Notes: generated by a model not told the origin, from the sequence alone. Shown: positions 25,026-35,077, counted from the first letter of the stretch. The stretch is 64,000 bases of DNA from Chryseobacterium oncorhynchi (GCF_002899895.1 NZ_PPEI02000003.1:124001-188000); one strand, 5' to 3'. Numbers and translations: made by a program.

Positions 25026-27473
25026 TTAATCTTTTATATAAATCCGTTTCACCCGAGGTGAAATGGACGTTAATACTTCATAGGTTATAGTTTTGCAGTA
25101 GCCTGCGAATTCTTTTAAACTTGGTTGTGCGTTGAAGACTGTTACAGTATCTCCTTCCTTTACATAAGGAGCATTTTCGACATTAATCATCATCATGTCC
25201 ATGCAGATATTTCCAACAATGGGTACCAATGTTTTATTAACACCCAAATGTCCTACCTGATTTCCGATCAGTCTTGGAATACCGTCAGCATATCCAACAG
25301 GGATTGTTGCAATCTTCGTCTTGTGATCTGCTTTATATTTTCTGCTGTAGCCTACAGATTCTCCGCTTTCAACCATGGAAATCTGAGAGATAACTGTTTT
25401 AAAACTTACAACAGATTGTAATTGTTTTTGTATTTCACTATCTGGTGACTCTCCAAGCATCCCGATCCCAATTCTCACCATATCATGCTGATGATCAGTA
25501 TAGCTTGTAATTCCAGATGAATTTAAAATATGTCGGATAGGAGCGTAGCCTAATTTTTCAGTTAAATAACTAGAATTTTTTTCAAAAACCTCCAGCTGCT
25601 TTAAAGTAAATTCTTTCTCTTCCGGCATATCTGAGGAAGATAAATGACTAAACATACTTTGAACTTTAAGATTTTTATGGCTTAAAGTTTCACTTAGCTC
25701 ATCCAACTCAAAATCTTTAAAACCAAGACGGTGCATTCCCGTTTCCAGTTTAATATGAATTGGATATTTTTTATCATATCCTGATTTCTGCACAGCTTCA
25801 TAAAATAGTTCCAACACCCTGAAACTGTAAATTTCAGGTTCAAGATTATATTCAATGATTGTTTGATAACTGTGTTGCTCAGGATTCATCACTATAATAG
25901 GAGTAGTGATTCCCTTTTTACGCAGTTCTACTCCTTCATCAGCAAAGGCTACCCCAAGATAGTCGATGTGATGATGTTGTAGGAACTCTGAGATTTCATA
26001 ACTACCCAAACCGTAGGCATTAGCTTTTACCATAGCCATCATTTTCGTTCCGGGTTTCAATAGCGACTTGTGATAATTGATATTATGAAGAATAGCGTTT
26101 AGATTAATCTCTAAAACAGTATCATGCTTTCTGAGTTCAAGGATATCTTTAAGCTTCTCTATTTCAAATTTTCTAGCTCCTTTTAAAAGAATGATTTGAT
26201 TTTCTATTTCAGCAAGATGTTTACTTTCAATAAGTTCTTTGGTATCTATGAAAGTATACGTTTTAGACTTAAATAATTCACTGAACTTTGAAATTTCATC
26301 ACCAATTAGAAAGACAGAATCAAAATGTTGATCATTTACCAATTCGGAAACCTCTTCATAAAGTTCCTGAGAATTAGCATTCACCCCTACAATATCCGTT
26401 AAGACCAATGATTTTTTAGGTTTATTGTATTCATTTAAAAATTGCAGGGCAGTTTTCAAAGAATCGAGGTCAAGGTTAAATGAATCATTGATGACAATAT
26501 TGCCCTTAATTCCTTCGATGGCTTCAAGCCTCATTTCGACGGCCTTTAAAAGGTTGATTTTTTCAACGATCTTTTTATTTTCGACTCCTAACTCTTTAAG
26601 AACAGCGATAAGCGCTGTAGCATTGGTTAACGTTGCTTCGTCTCTTTGGTGGGCAGGAAAACTGATTTCTTCACCAAAATATTCCACAACGATGTTTTCA
26701 TCCTTGGAAATATTGTTTTTGATAAAAACTTGGTTTCCTTCTTTATATCCGTAAGAGATTAATTTTCTATCTGAATATAATTTTTTAATTTTTTGATCTA
26801 CCAAAGTATGGTCACCATTATAAATGATCACTTCAGAATCTTTAAAAAGTTTGATCTTATCATCTATCAATTCTTGCTCAGAAGAAAAGTTGGCAGCATG
26901 GGCAGTTCCGATATGGGTCAACAATCCGATTTGTGGGTGGAAAATATTTTCAAGTTTTTCCATTTCATCCGGCTTGGAAATTCCTACCTCAAAAATTCCC
27001 AACTGATGAGAATCATTAATTTGAAGTAATGAAAGGGGGAGACCAATTTGAGAATTAAAACTCTTTGGACTTTTTACAGTAGGGAATTCATTCCATAAAC
27101 ATTGATATAACCATTCCTTTAAAATGGTTTTTCCATTACTTCCTGTAATTCCTATGGATCGTAAATGCGAATTTTCAAAGTGATATTTTGCTAATTGTTG
27201 AAGAAAATCCACAGAATTTTTAACAATAATCCATGTTATATTTTCAAACTGTGGATATTGATGTTCGGAAATAATAATAGTAATTCCTTTATCAATGGCA
27301 GATTCAATGAACTTTTCACCAGAATTCTTATGGGTATTAATGGCAATAAACGCAGTATTCTTTGTAGAATAAATAATCCTGCTGTCATAAGCTATATTTT
27401 TAACCATTAAATTATTATCTCCAATAACCTGTGAATTGGTGATTTCTGCAATTTGATGTACTGTGTAGTTCAT
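25026..27473 (-). CDS. murF-alr: Bifunctional UDP-MurNAc-tripeptide:D-Ala-D-Ala ligase / alanine racemase (MurF-Alr fusion)
   Basis: 815 residues. The N-terminal half (about 1-440) is MurF: ATP-binding GITGSNGKTILKEWL (about 108-122), IGTAHAANF and a C-terminal ligase domain. The second half (about 450-815) is a PLP-dependent alanine racemase: MMAMVKANAYGLGS with the PLP lysine, GMHRLGFKD, GYSRKYKADHKTKIATIPVGYADG with the catalytic tyrosine region, and GNICMDMMMINV. The fusion couples D-Ala supply to the last cytoplasmic peptidoglycan step and is known in Bacteroidetes. First gene of the operon. Confidence 0.95.
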   Translation of the reverse strand: MNYTVHQIAEITNSQVIGDNNLMVKNIAYDSRIIYSTKNTAFIAINTHKNSGEKFIESAIDKGITIIISEHQYPQFENITWIIVKNSVDFLQQLAKYHFENSHLRSIGITGSNGKTILKEWLYQCLWNEFPTVKSPKSFNSQIGLPLSLLQINDSHQLGIFEVGISKPDEMEKLENIFHPQIGLLTHIGTAHAANFSSEQELIDDKIKLFKDSEVIIYNGDHTLVDQKIKKLYSDRKLISYGYKEGNQVFIKNNISKDENIVVEYFGEEISFPAHQRDEATLTNATALIAVLKELGVENKKIVEKINLLKAVEMRLEAIEGIKGNIVINDSFNLDLDSLKTALQFLNEYNKPKKSLVLTDIVGVNANSQELYEEVSELVNDQHFDSVFLIGDEISKFSELFKSKTYTFIDTKELIESKHLAEIENQIILLKGARKFEIEKLKDILELRKHDTVLEINLNAILHNINYHKSLLKPGTKMMAMVKANAYGLGSYEISEFLQHHHIDYLGVAFADEGVELRKKGITTPIIVMNPEQHSYQTIIEYNLEPEIYSFRVLELFYEAVQKSGYDKKYPIHIKLETGMHRLGFKDFELDELSETLSHKNLKVQSMFSHLSSSDMPEEKEFTLKQLEVFEKNSSYLTEKLGYAPIRHILNSSGITSYTDHQHDMVRIGIGMLGESPDSEIQKQLQSVVSFKTVISQISMVESGESVGYSRKYKADHKTKIATIPVGYADGIPRLIGNQVGHLGVNKTLVPIVGNICMDMMMINVENAPYVKEGDTVTVFNAQPSLKEFAGYCKTITYEVLTSISPRVKRIYIKD

Positions 27474-27677
27474 TGGTGCCCTTTCTGCTTTATTTTAAGT
27501 GAAAATGCAAAAAGATAAAACTGCAAAGGGAATAGAAAAGCTTATTTTTAGCTGATATCTCCTTTATTGAAATTTTATAATATTGCTTTTTCGTTTTTCA
27601 TTTATTAATATTCTGTGAATGTATTTTATTGACTGCTATATTTTATTGCTTTTTTGCAATTTTAATTTGTGTATGTA

Positions 27678-28265
27678 TTACTTCCTTTTTGAAAGGACTT
27701 CATCAATAAATACACGACGGCTTACTGCTTCATAGCTTTCAGTCTCTCCCAATTCTACCAGATCATCTCCCTGAGAAGTTCTCATAGAATAGTTGGCGAG
27801 ATTACCCGTTCTCTTGCAAATAGCATGCACTTTTGTTACATATTCTGCGGTAGCCATCAGATTAGGCATCGGTCCAAAAGGACGACCCAAAAAGTCCATG
27901 TCCAATCCTGCAACAACTACTCTTACGCCGCTATTGGCCAGTTGATTAGCAATCTCAACAATGCTTTCGTCAAAAAACTGAGCTTCATCTATTCCTACCA
28001 CATCACAATTGGATGCCAATAGAAGAATTTCATTCGGGTTTTCTACTGCACTGCTGCGTATTTTATTCTGATTATGAGAAACTACATCCTCCTCAGAATA
28101 CCGGATATCCAGTTTCGGTTTAAAAATTTCCACATTTTGTCCTGCCATTTCAGCTCTCCGTAATCTTCGGATCAACTCCTCGGTTTTACCCGAAAACATA
28201 GAGCCACAAATCACTTCCATCCAACCACTTTGTTTGGAATGATTAATTGTATTTTCTAAAAACAT
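27678..28265 (-). CDS. tdk: Thymidine kinase
   Basis: 195 residues, type II thymidine kinase. P-loop GSMFSGKTEELIRR (about residues 21-34) and the catalytic/Walker B region GIDEAQFFDE. The lasso and thymidine-binding segment GLDMDFLGRPFGPMPNLMATAEYV is intact. Typical type II enzymes have a four-cysteine/histidine zinc site; here the first pair reads CKRTG and the second is SRRVF, so most zinc ligands are lost. It phosphorylates deoxythymidine in salvage. Divergent from the next gene with 61 bp between. Confidence 0.93.
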   Translation of the reverse strand: MFLENTINHSKQSGWMEVICGSMFSGKTEELIRRLRRAEMAGQNVEIFKPKLDIRYSEEDVVSHNQNKIRSSAVENPNEILLLASNCDVVGIDEAQFFDESIVEIANQLANSGVRVVVAGLDMDFLGRPFGPMPNLMATAEYVTKVHAICKRTGNLANYSMRTSQGDDLVELGETESYEAVSRRVFIDEVLSKRK

Positions 28266-28326
28266 TTGTTAAATTAGCCGTATATTTTCAAAATCAAAAG
28301 TAAGCAATTTTAATAAGAATCTTATT

Positions 28327-29814
28327 ATGCAAAATATCCAAGATTTAAAGGAAAAAATTCTTTTTGAATCCAAGAATATCATTGATAATCTGGACAAAAT
28401 AAACAATGTAGACGAGTTACTTTCCAAGCAAGATCTTGTAGATGAGCTTGCTAACAGGATTTCTTTTTTGAAACTGCTGGAAAAAAACATCGAATATTTC
28501 ATAGCAGATGAACCGTCTAAACATTCGGATAATCATTCTATTTCTTTTGCTTCAGGAGAATTGGAACATCATGATTCCGGAAATGAAGTAACGGAGGAGG
28601 AAGCGATCTTTAATAATGAGCTGAATGAAATTGATGAACATGAAAACGACAGTTTTATTGTGGCGTCTGATGAAGAAGAAGTTGTTTTCACTAACCAATT
28701 GAATGAGATTGTTGAAAATGAATTCCATGAAAACATAGTAAATTTCGTGGGAGAAAATAATCAAGAAGAGCCTGTTAAAAGTACTCCAACGTCAATTTCT
28801 TCTACAGAAGTTACAGAGGAAGAAGCAATCTTCAACAATCAATTGAATGAAATTGATGAAAATGAACATTCAATTGTTCCGGATGCAATTCTGAGCTTTG
28901 TAGACGAAGAAAAAATTCTTTCAGAAGCTAAGCCTGATTCAGATGAGGATATTAATGAAGATATGTTTAGTGATGACATTACAGAAGAGGAGGCAATATT
29001 CAACAATCAACTGAATGAAATAGATGGTGATAATGAATCCGAAGAAAAAAATGATGTGGATTATGCGGCAGTAAATGAACTTAAAGAAAACAAAGTAATT
29101 ACTGAAACAATTCCAAGTATTTTCGATACAGAAATGCTTGATGATGAAATGCTGATTGAGGAAAATGAAGAGCAATTTACTACTTCAAATATATCATTAG
29201 AACAAGGAGAGCTGGTAACAGAAACCTCTAATGTAGAAAATATTCTGAATGAGATTAAAAATGATCATTCTGAAAAAGAAACTAAGGAAGAAAATATTCT
29301 TGCAGAAGTTTATGACCGAAGAAAAATTGTTGAAATAGACAAACCTGTTCCGGAAGAAACAGAAAGACATCCTTCTGATGAAAGTTTTGAAAACTTAGAT
29401 GAATATCATCAGGAGAAAAAAATAAAATTAGCTAATATCAAAGGGTTGAAAGCTGTTCAATCCCTCTTTGACGATGATCCGCTGGAAAGAGAATTTCCAA
29501 TGGAAAATCAACCTACATCTGTAAAGGAAGACACAGGAAGTGTTTTAAAATCTAATATTCCTACCAATTTTATGGAGGCTGAAAAGCCGAAACCAGAGTT
29601 TAGACTGGATTTGAATGATAGAATTGCTTTTTCAAAAATGCTGTTTGGCGGAAGTCAGGCAGACCTTAATGAAACGGTAGCCTATCTGAACCAATTCAAA
29701 ACGCTGGAGGAAGCCAAGGAATATCTGAGTGACCTTTACTATGAAAGAAAATGGAATGGAGTGGATGAATATGCTCAGAGACTTTGGATATTAGTGGAAA
29801 ATAAATTCTTATAA
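28327..29814 (+). CDS. Acidic repeat protein of unknown function
   Basis: 495 residues, strongly acidic. A helical N-terminal domain (1-60) is followed by four imperfect copies of a motif EEEAIFNNQLNEID at about residues 90-103, 116-129, 164-177 and 220-233, each set in Glu/Asp-rich linkers. A second conserved part lies at the C-terminus, about 428-495 (DLNDRIAFSKMLFGGSQADLNETVAYLNQ). No signal peptide or membrane segment, so cytoplasmic. The gene is followed after 2 bp by rsmI, so the two are probably co-transcribed and coupled. Not recognised beyond this; the C-terminal domain looks like the folded core. Confidence 0.75.
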   Translation: MQNIQDLKEKILFESKNIIDNLDKINNVDELLSKQDLVDELANRISFLKLLEKNIEYFIADEPSKHSDNHSISFASGELEHHDSGNEVTEEEAIFNNELNEIDEHENDSFIVASDEEEVVFTNQLNEIVENEFHENIVNFVGENNQEEPVKSTPTSISSTEVTEEEAIFNNQLNEIDENEHSIVPDAILSFVDEEKILSEAKPDSDEDINEDMFSDDITEEEAIFNNQLNEIDGDNESEEKNDVDYAAVNELKENKVITETIPSIFDTEMLDDEMLIEENEEQFTTSNISLEQGELVTETSNVENILNEIKNDHSEKETKEENILAEVYDRRKIVEIDKPVPEETERHPSDESFENLDEYHQEKKIKLANIKGLKAVQSLFDDDPLEREFPMENQPTSVKEDTGSVLKSNIPTNFMEAEKPKPEFRLDLNDRIAFSKMLFGGSQADLNETVAYLNQFKTLEEAKEYLSDLYYERKWNGVDEYAQRLWILVENKFL

Positions 29815-29816
29815 TT

Positions 29817-30491
29817 TTGAGCGGAATCTTATATTTTGTTCCTACACCCGTTGGGAACCTTGAAGATATGACCTTCAGAGCAGTAAATGTTCTTAAGGAA
29901 GTTGATTATATTTTATGTGAAGACACCAGAACTTCTGGAATACTTTTAAAGCATTTTGAAATCTCTAAGCCTTTAAAATCTTATCATTTACACAATGAGC
30001 ACCAGGCAACAGAGAAAGTGATTACAGACCTTAAAAGCGGTCAGAATATTGCAATTATTACTGATGCCGGAACCCCTGGAATTTCAGATCCGGGCTATTT
30101 ATTGGCCAAAGCAGGAGCAGATAATAATATAGAAATGATCTGTCTTCCTGGAGCAACTGCACTAATTCCGGCTCTGGTGGTTTCCGGACTTCCCAATAAT
30201 GAATTTTTATTTGCAGGATTTTTACCCCAGAAAAAAGGAAGACAAACCAAACTTAAACAGCTTGCAGAGGAGAAAAAAACGATTGTCCTTTATGAAAGTC
30301 CACATAAGATCAATACTACATTAGAACAGATCAAGGAATTCTTTGGTGAAGAAACAAAAGCAAGTTTAAGCCGCGAAATTTCCAAAAAATTTGAAGAGAC
30401 TAAAAGAGGAACTATCAATGAATTAATTGAATTTTCTAAGAGTAAAACTTTAAAAGGAGAGATCGTTCTTATTGTCAATAATTCTATTTAA
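29817..30491 (+). CDS. rsmI: 16S rRNA (cytidine(1402)-2'-O)-methyltransferase RsmI
   Basis: 224 residues. Tetrapyrrole-methylase fold with TPVGNLEDMTFRAV (about 8-21), CEDTRTSGILLKHF, ITDAGTPGISDPGY (about 80-93) and GLPNNEFLFAGFLP. RsmI adds a 2'-O-methyl group to C1402 in the decoding centre. The best start is TTG at 29817, 2 bp after the preceding stop; no in-frame ATG lies before the conserved N-terminus. E. coli RsmI is about 60 residues longer at the C-terminus; the Bacteroidetes form is shorter. Confidence 0.93.
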   Translation: MSGILYFVPTPVGNLEDMTFRAVNVLKEVDYILCEDTRTSGILLKHFEISKPLKSYHLHNEHQATEKVITDLKSGQNIAIITDAGTPGISDPGYLLAKAGADNNIEMICLPGATALIPALVVSGLPNNEFLFAGFLPQKKGRQTKLKQLAEEKKTIVLYESPHKINTTLEQIKEFFGEETKASLSREISKKFEETKRGTINELIEFSKSKTLKGEIVLIVNNSI

Positions 30492-30498
30492 ATTTTAA

Positions 30499-32013
30499 TT
30501 GAAAAAACTAATTTTTGTATTGTGTTCTACAGTTTGTATTGCGCAAACTAACCAATACACGAAGGTTCTCCTTTCCAAAAAAACAGGAAAGGAGGTAAGT
30601 TCATATTCAGATGGATTCGGAACGGTGTATGACCCTGTTTCCAAAAAGCAGGGAATTATAGATGCATCAGGAAGTATCACTTTTGAATCTCCCTACAAAG
30701 GAGGAATTTCACACATTTTCAAAAAAAGATTTATCCTTTACTCAGAAGAAGCCAATAACAAGAGAAAGTCTGCTATTATTGATGAAAAAGGGAATGAACT
30801 TGTTTCTTTAGATGATCATGAGTTCAACACTCCGTGGTGGAGCAGAGAGCGTATTATTTCTTCCAAGCAGGGTAAGGATGCGGTTTATGATTACAATGGA
30901 AAGCAGATAATCCCTTATTCCGATAAAATTAGGTTTGCGGGAAAAGAAAGATTCTTTGTTTTGAAAGATAAGAAATGGTTTTTGTACGACTTTAATGGTA
31001 AACAAACCAGTGATCGTGAATTTAAGGATGACTACAGTTTTGAAAATGGAAAAGCACTTATAATCAATGAAGAAAATCAGAGTGAAATTATAGGAAATGA
31101 TGGACAGACATTGCATAAGTTTTCAAAGCAGATTGATAATATCAATGCATATCCATTTCTGATTACAAAAAATAAGTCCACCGGAAAATACGGATTGATT
31201 GATACTGATGAAAATGTCATTGCTGATGAAGTTTTTAATGATATCACCCCTGAGTACTTTGGTAAGAAAGAATATATTTATCTTAAAAAAAAGAATAAGA
31301 CAACGGTTTTTTCTAAAAAGGATAGACAATTATACGCTAGTAATTTTGAACACCTTACTCCTTTATTTAATAACTTTCTAAGTATCTATAATGATAAATC
31401 AAGAAAATATGGTATTGTTGACCTCCAGGGGAATGTAATAAAGCCCCATGAGTATGATTTCATTAAAGATTTTACCATTTCAGGAAAGGATTTTATTTAC
31501 CTTAAAAAAGGAAACGAAGATCAGCTTCTTACTACTGAACTTAAAAATATTTTAAATGAAGATGATCAGGTACTTGGTTTTTACCCTGAAAGTTTGATTA
31601 TCAGCAATAAAAATAAATATTACAAATTCTCAGTGGCATCCCAATCTAGAGCTGAACTCAAAGGAATTGATTTTGTCAGAAGTCAGGATATAGAATATTT
31701 TAACATTCTTAATGAATATTCAAAGCCTCTTGTATGTAAGAATACCAGTAATCTTTATGGTATTCTGGATGGAAAGGGAACGGAAATTGTACCATTTGTC
31801 TACGAAGATATTATTGCATTTGAAAATTTTGAAAATGAAATTGTTGTAAAAAAAGACAGCAAATACGGCGTTTTAAATTTTCAGAATGAGCCTTTAACAG
31901 AGATTATTTATGACTCTTATTTTTGGATGAAAGAAGTATTGAAAGTAAGTAAAGATAAGACGACAGACTTTATTTATTTCACCAGATTTAGAAATAATTC
32001 GACTGAACTTTAA
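30499..32013 (+). CDS. Secreted WG-repeat protein
   Basis: 504 residues. The start is TTG at 30499, which gives a signal peptide MKKLIFVLCSTVCIAQ. The mature part contains several WG-type beta repeats, for example GKYGLIDTDENVIADEVF, RKYGIVDLQGNVIKPHEYD, NLYGILDGKGTEIVPFVYED and SKYGVLNFQNEPL. Such repeats make solvent-exposed beta folds of unknown binding role, and the protein is probably periplasmic or surface exposed. It is 7 bp downstream of rsmI, so likely the third gene of this operon. Confidence 0.85.
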   Translation: MKKLIFVLCSTVCIAQTNQYTKVLLSKKTGKEVSSYSDGFGTVYDPVSKKQGIIDASGSITFESPYKGGISHIFKKRFILYSEEANNKRKSAIIDEKGNELVSLDDHEFNTPWWSRERIISSKQGKDAVYDYNGKQIIPYSDKIRFAGKERFFVLKDKKWFLYDFNGKQTSDREFKDDYSFENGKALIINEENQSEIIGNDGQTLHKFSKQIDNINAYPFLITKNKSTGKYGLIDTDENVIADEVFNDITPEYFGKKEYIYLKKKNKTTVFSKKDRQLYASNFEHLTPLFNNFLSIYNDKSRKYGIVDLQGNVIKPHEYDFIKDFTISGKDFIYLKKGNEDQLLTTELKNILNEDDQVLGFYPESLIISNKNKYYKFSVASQSRAELKGIDFVRSQDIEYFNILNEYSKPLVCKNTSNLYGILDGKGTEIVPFVYEDIIAFENFENEIVVKKDSKYGVLNFQNEPLTEIIYDSYFWMKEVLKVSKDKTTDFIYFTRFRNNSTEL

Positions 32014-32067
32014 TAAAACTTACAAAAAACACATAAAAAAGTTCAGTATTTTAATGAATTAAATGTG

Positions 32068-32093
32068 TTGAATAACAATTTATAATATCTTTG
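32068..32093 (+). promoter_or_regulatory. Promoter of fabG
   Basis: TTG at 32068-32070 and TATCTTTG at 32086-32093 (perfect TAnnTTTG), 15 bp between. It predicts transcription from about 32100 and a leader of about 85 bases containing the hairpin AATTCC-GGAAA-GGAATT (32104-32120). Confidence 0.6.
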
Positions 32094-32186
32094 CAAACCG
32101 TTTAATTCCGGAAAGGAATTATGAATACTAAGTGAGTCAGCAATCACAAGCTGAACGAGTTATAAAGAAAATAATTATCAATAGAT

Positions 32187-32930
32187 ATGAAAATATTAGA
32201 AGGAAAAGTAGCACTAATTACCGGAGCTACAAGAGGAATCGGAAAGGGGATCGCTGAAATGTTTGCTCAGCAAGGAGCAAAAGTAGCATTTACCTATGCC
32301 GGCTCTGTAGACAAAGCTAAAGAATTAGAAGCAGCTTTAAGTTCTGTAACCCAAATTAAAGGATATCAGTCTGACGCATCAGATTATGATGCAGCTCAAA
32401 AACTAGTAGAAGACGTAATGGAGGAGTTTGGAAAGATTGATATTTTGATAAACAATGCAGGGATTACAAAAGATAACCTGTTATTAAGAATGTCCAAGGA
32501 CGATTGGGATAAAGTAATCAAGGTAAATCTGGATTCAGTTTTTAACCTTACAAAGGCAGTGATTAAGCCGATGATGAAAGCAAAATCAGGATCTATCATC
32601 AATATGACTTCAGTAGTTGGAGTAAAAGGAAATGCAGGACAAGCTAACTATGCAGCTTCTAAGGCCGGAGTAATTGGATTTACGAAGTCTGTTGCATTGG
32701 AGCTAGGATCAAGAAATATCAGATGTAATGCAATTGCTCCTGGTTTTATTGAAACTGAAATGACAGCTGTTTTGGATGAAAAAACAGTTCAGGGATGGAG
32801 AGACGGTGTTCCAATGAAAAGAGGGGGGCAGCCGGAAGATATTGCTAATGCTTGTGTATTCTTCGGAAGTGATATGTCAGCATATATTACCGGACAGACA
32901 TTAAACGTAGATGGCGGAATGCTAACTTAA
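32187..32930 (+). CDS. fabG: 3-oxoacyl-[acyl-carrier-protein] reductase FabG
   Basis: 247 residues. SDR with TGATRGIGKGIAEMFA (about 12-27), NNAG (about 88-91), catalytic Ser in MTSVVG, Tyr-Lys in YAASKAG (about 154-160) and a C-terminal ITGQTLNVDGGM, the usual FabG ending. It reduces 3-oxoacyl-ACP with NADPH in fatty-acid elongation. Monocistronic with its own promoter and hairpin-containing leader. Confidence 0.92.
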   Translation: MKILEGKVALITGATRGIGKGIAEMFAQQGAKVAFTYAGSVDKAKELEAALSSVTQIKGYQSDASDYDAAQKLVEDVMEEFGKIDILINNAGITKDNLLLRMSKDDWDKVIKVNLDSVFNLTKAVIKPMMKAKSGSIINMTSVVGVKGNAGQANYAASKAGVIGFTKSVALELGSRNIRCNAIAPGFIETEMTAVLDEKTVQGWRDGVPMKRGGQPEDIANACVFFGSDMSAYITGQTLNVDGGMLT

Positions 32931-32937
32931 AAAATAG

Positions 32938-32968
32938 AAAGAGGCTATACAAAATGTGTAGCCTCTTT
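32938..32968. terminator. Bidirectional terminator between fabG and guaC
   Basis: Hairpin GAGGCTATAC-AAAAT-GTGTAGCCTC (10-bp arms, one G-T pair) flanked by A and T runs, between converging genes. Confidence 0.85.
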
Positions 32969-32982
32969 TTTTTATTTCAATT

Positions 32983-34020
32983 TTAATTAAAAACTTGGTT
33001 TTCCTGTTCCTGAACTCTGATAAAAGTAGTTCTTTTGGAAAGTTCTTTAAGTTTAGAAGCCCCCACATAAGTACAGGTAGATCTTACTCCTCCTAAAATA
33101 TCCTTTACTGTTTCTGCAACAGGACCTTTATAAGCCACTTTCACAGTTTTTCCTTCAGAGGCACGGTATTCAGCTACCCCTCCGGAATGCTTATCCATTG
33201 CTGTTTTGGAACTCATTCCATAGAATGAACGGTATTTTTTACCATTTTCTTCAATCATTTCGCCGCCACTTTCATCATGACCGGCAAACATTCCCCCCAG
33301 CATAACGAAATCTGCACCGCCACCAAAAGCCTTAGCGACATCTCCGGGAACTTTACAGCCTCCATCTGCAATAATGTGACCTCCTAATCCGTGAGCGGCA
33401 TCAGCACATTCGATAATTGCTGAAAGTTGAGGATAACCTACCCCCGTTTTTACACGGGTTGTACATACGGACCCGGGGCCAATCCCAACTTTGATGATAT
33501 CTGCTCCTACCAAAAGAAGCTCTTCTACCATTTCTCCAGTAACCACATTTCCGGCAATGATGATTTTATCCGGAAAATTTGCTCTTGCCGACTTCACAAA
33601 CTGAACAAAATGTTCCGAATATCCATTGGCAACATCGATGCATAGAAACTCTATTTTGGGATGCTTTTCAAGAATTATCCGGATTTTTTCTTCATCTGCT
33701 TTTCCTGTTCCGGTACTTAAGGCAATATATTGATGAATACTTTCTGGCTGGCTTTGCAGAAACTGACTCCATTCTTCGGGAGTATAATGTTTGTGTACAG
33801 CAGTGATAATTTTATCCTTAGCCAGTTCTACAGCCATTTCAAAAGTTCCTACGGTATCCATATTGGCAGCAATAACAGGAACGCCGCTCCATTTTTTTTT
33901 AGTGTGTTTGAAAATAAACTCCCTTTCCAGATCTACTTCTGAGCGGGACTTTAATGTTGAACGTTTAGGGCGGAACATTACATCCTTAAACCCCAGTTTT
34001 ATGTCATATTCTATACGCAT
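32983..34020 (-). CDS. guaC: GMP reductase
   Basis: 345 residues, matching the 347-residue GuaC type. The N-terminus ([26 protein letters not shown]) and the catalytic loop [23 protein letters not shown] (about 180-202, containing the active-site cysteine) are diagnostic. It lacks CBS domains, which separates it from IMP dehydrogenase. It converts GMP to IMP and ammonia with NADPH. Convergent with fabG, divergent from the Lgt-like gene. Confidence 0.94.
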   Translation of the reverse strand: MRIEYDIKLGFKDVMFRPKRSTLKSRSEVDLEREFIFKHTKKKWSGVPVIAANMDTVGTFEMAVELAKDKIITAVHKHYTPEEWSQFLQSQPESIHQYIALSTGTGKADEEKIRIILEKHPKIEFLCIDVANGYSEHFVQFVKSARANFPDKIIIAGNVVTGEMVEELLLVGADIIKVGIGPGSVCTTRVKTGVGYPQLSAIIECADAAHGLGGHIIADGGCKVPGDVAKAFGGGADFVMLGGMFAGHDESGGEMIEENGKKYRSFYGMSSKTAMDKHSGGVAEYRASEGKTVKVAYKGPVAETVKDILGGVRSTCTYVGASKLKELSKRTTFIRVQEQENQVFN

Positions 34021-34081
34021 TTGGTAATTATTTGTCAGAATAAAGGTAGTAAATAATCTGAAATGGATTATTTTTGGAGCA

Positions 34082-34822
34082 ATGGATTTTCCTGTAGCTT
34101 TTCATATTTTCGGTAAAACGATCCTTGCACATCCTCTTTTTGAGGCGGTAGGAATGTTTCTGGGCATGCGGTATTATTTTTATCTCAAAAGAAAATCAAA
34201 GGAAAAGCTATCATTCAACATTTCTGCAGCAGTTTTGATAGGGGCAACAGCAGGCGCTTTACTAGGCTCTAAACTTATTGGAAATCTGGAAAATCCTTAT
34301 TTAATGTTTGTTCGCTTTAGTGTTCAAAAATTCTGGTCAAGTAATACCATTGTGGGTGGATTAGCCTTGGGATTATTAGGTGTGGAGCTTGCCAAAAAGG
34401 TCGTTAATCATAAGGAAAGTACAGGTGATTTAATCGTTTTTCCCTTAATGCTGGCCATGATCATTGGACGAATCGGCTGTTTCCTTACGGGAATTTATGA
34501 GGAGACCTATGGTATTCCTACAGATTCCATCTTTGGAATGAATCTGGGAGATCAGTATCTCAGACATCCTGTTGCCTTGTATGAGATTGGTTTTTTAATC
34601 ATTCTTTGGATTTGCCTGAAGTATATTCAAAAACTGAAAAGATATCCATCAGGGTTTCTTTTTCAGATCTTTATGCTGAGTTACTTTACCTTTAGGCTTT
34701 TGCTGGATTTTATTAAACCCAGGGTTGAAATTTTAGGAAATTTCGGAACTATTCAATTAGTATGTATTTGTGTAATTATTTACTACATTTATACTATGAA
34801 AAACACTCAATCCACTATTTAA
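34082..34822 (+). CDS. Lgt-fold membrane protein with altered catalytic motifs
   Basis: 246 residues, about seven membrane segments. It clearly has the fold of prolipoprotein diacylglyceryl transferase: [16 protein letters not shown] (about residues 136-151) aligns with the Lgt signature GRxGNFxNxExxG, and [10 protein letters not shown] (about 158-167) with the conserved RHPxxLYE. But the usual HGGL motif is VGGL here and GNF is GCF, so the catalytic histidine and an invariant asparagine are lost. It is probably not the housekeeping Lgt. First of three close genes with a small membrane protein and a Tes-like radical SAM enzyme, suggesting a lipid-related task (inference). Confidence 0.75.
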   Translation: MDFPVAFHIFGKTILAHPLFEAVGMFLGMRYYFYLKRKSKEKLSFNISAAVLIGATAGALLGSKLIGNLENPYLMFVRFSVQKFWSSNTIVGGLALGLLGVELAKKVVNHKESTGDLIVFPLMLAMIIGRIGCFLTGIYEETYGIPTDSIFGMNLGDQYLRHPVALYEIGFLIILWICLKYIQKLKRYPSGFLFQIFMLSYFTFRLLLDFIKPRVEILGNFGTIQLVCICVIIYYIYTMKNTQSTI

Positions 34823-34832
34823 AATATTCAAG

Positions 34833-35060
34833 ATGAAATCTTTAACACTTTTAGAAGCCGGTGACCTGACGAGTTTAGTAATCATGATCGTTGGTATTAT
34901 GATTTTAGGCGCCTTGTTCTTTTCTATCATTGTTACCTTTGTTGTAAAGCTAATCTACGAAAGAAAGGATGATAAGAAGTTCAGCAGAAAACAGTTTATA
35001 CAAACCTTTGTGATTAGTCTGTTGATCTGTGGCCTGATTAGCGGATATATTTGTGGATAA
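34833..35060 (+). CDS. Small two-helix membrane protein
   Basis: 75 residues with two hydrophobic segments, about 14-40 (LVIMIVGIMILGALFFSIIVTFVVKLIY) and 58-74 (FVISLLICGLISGYI), separated by a basic loop (ERKDDKKFSRKQ). Not recognised as a family. It begins 10 bp after the Lgt-like gene and ends 17 bp before the start of the radical SAM gene, so all three are one transcription unit. Confidence 0.7.
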   Translation: MKSLTLLEAGDLTSLVIMIVGIMILGALFFSIIVTFVVKLIYERKDDKKFSRKQFIQTFVISLLICGLISGYICG

Positions 35061-35077
35061 GGAATTTAAAATTAATT

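Noticed and set aside
25026-27473. MurF-Alr fusion as a new architecture
   Set aside because: Striking, but this fusion is already known in Bacteroidetes.
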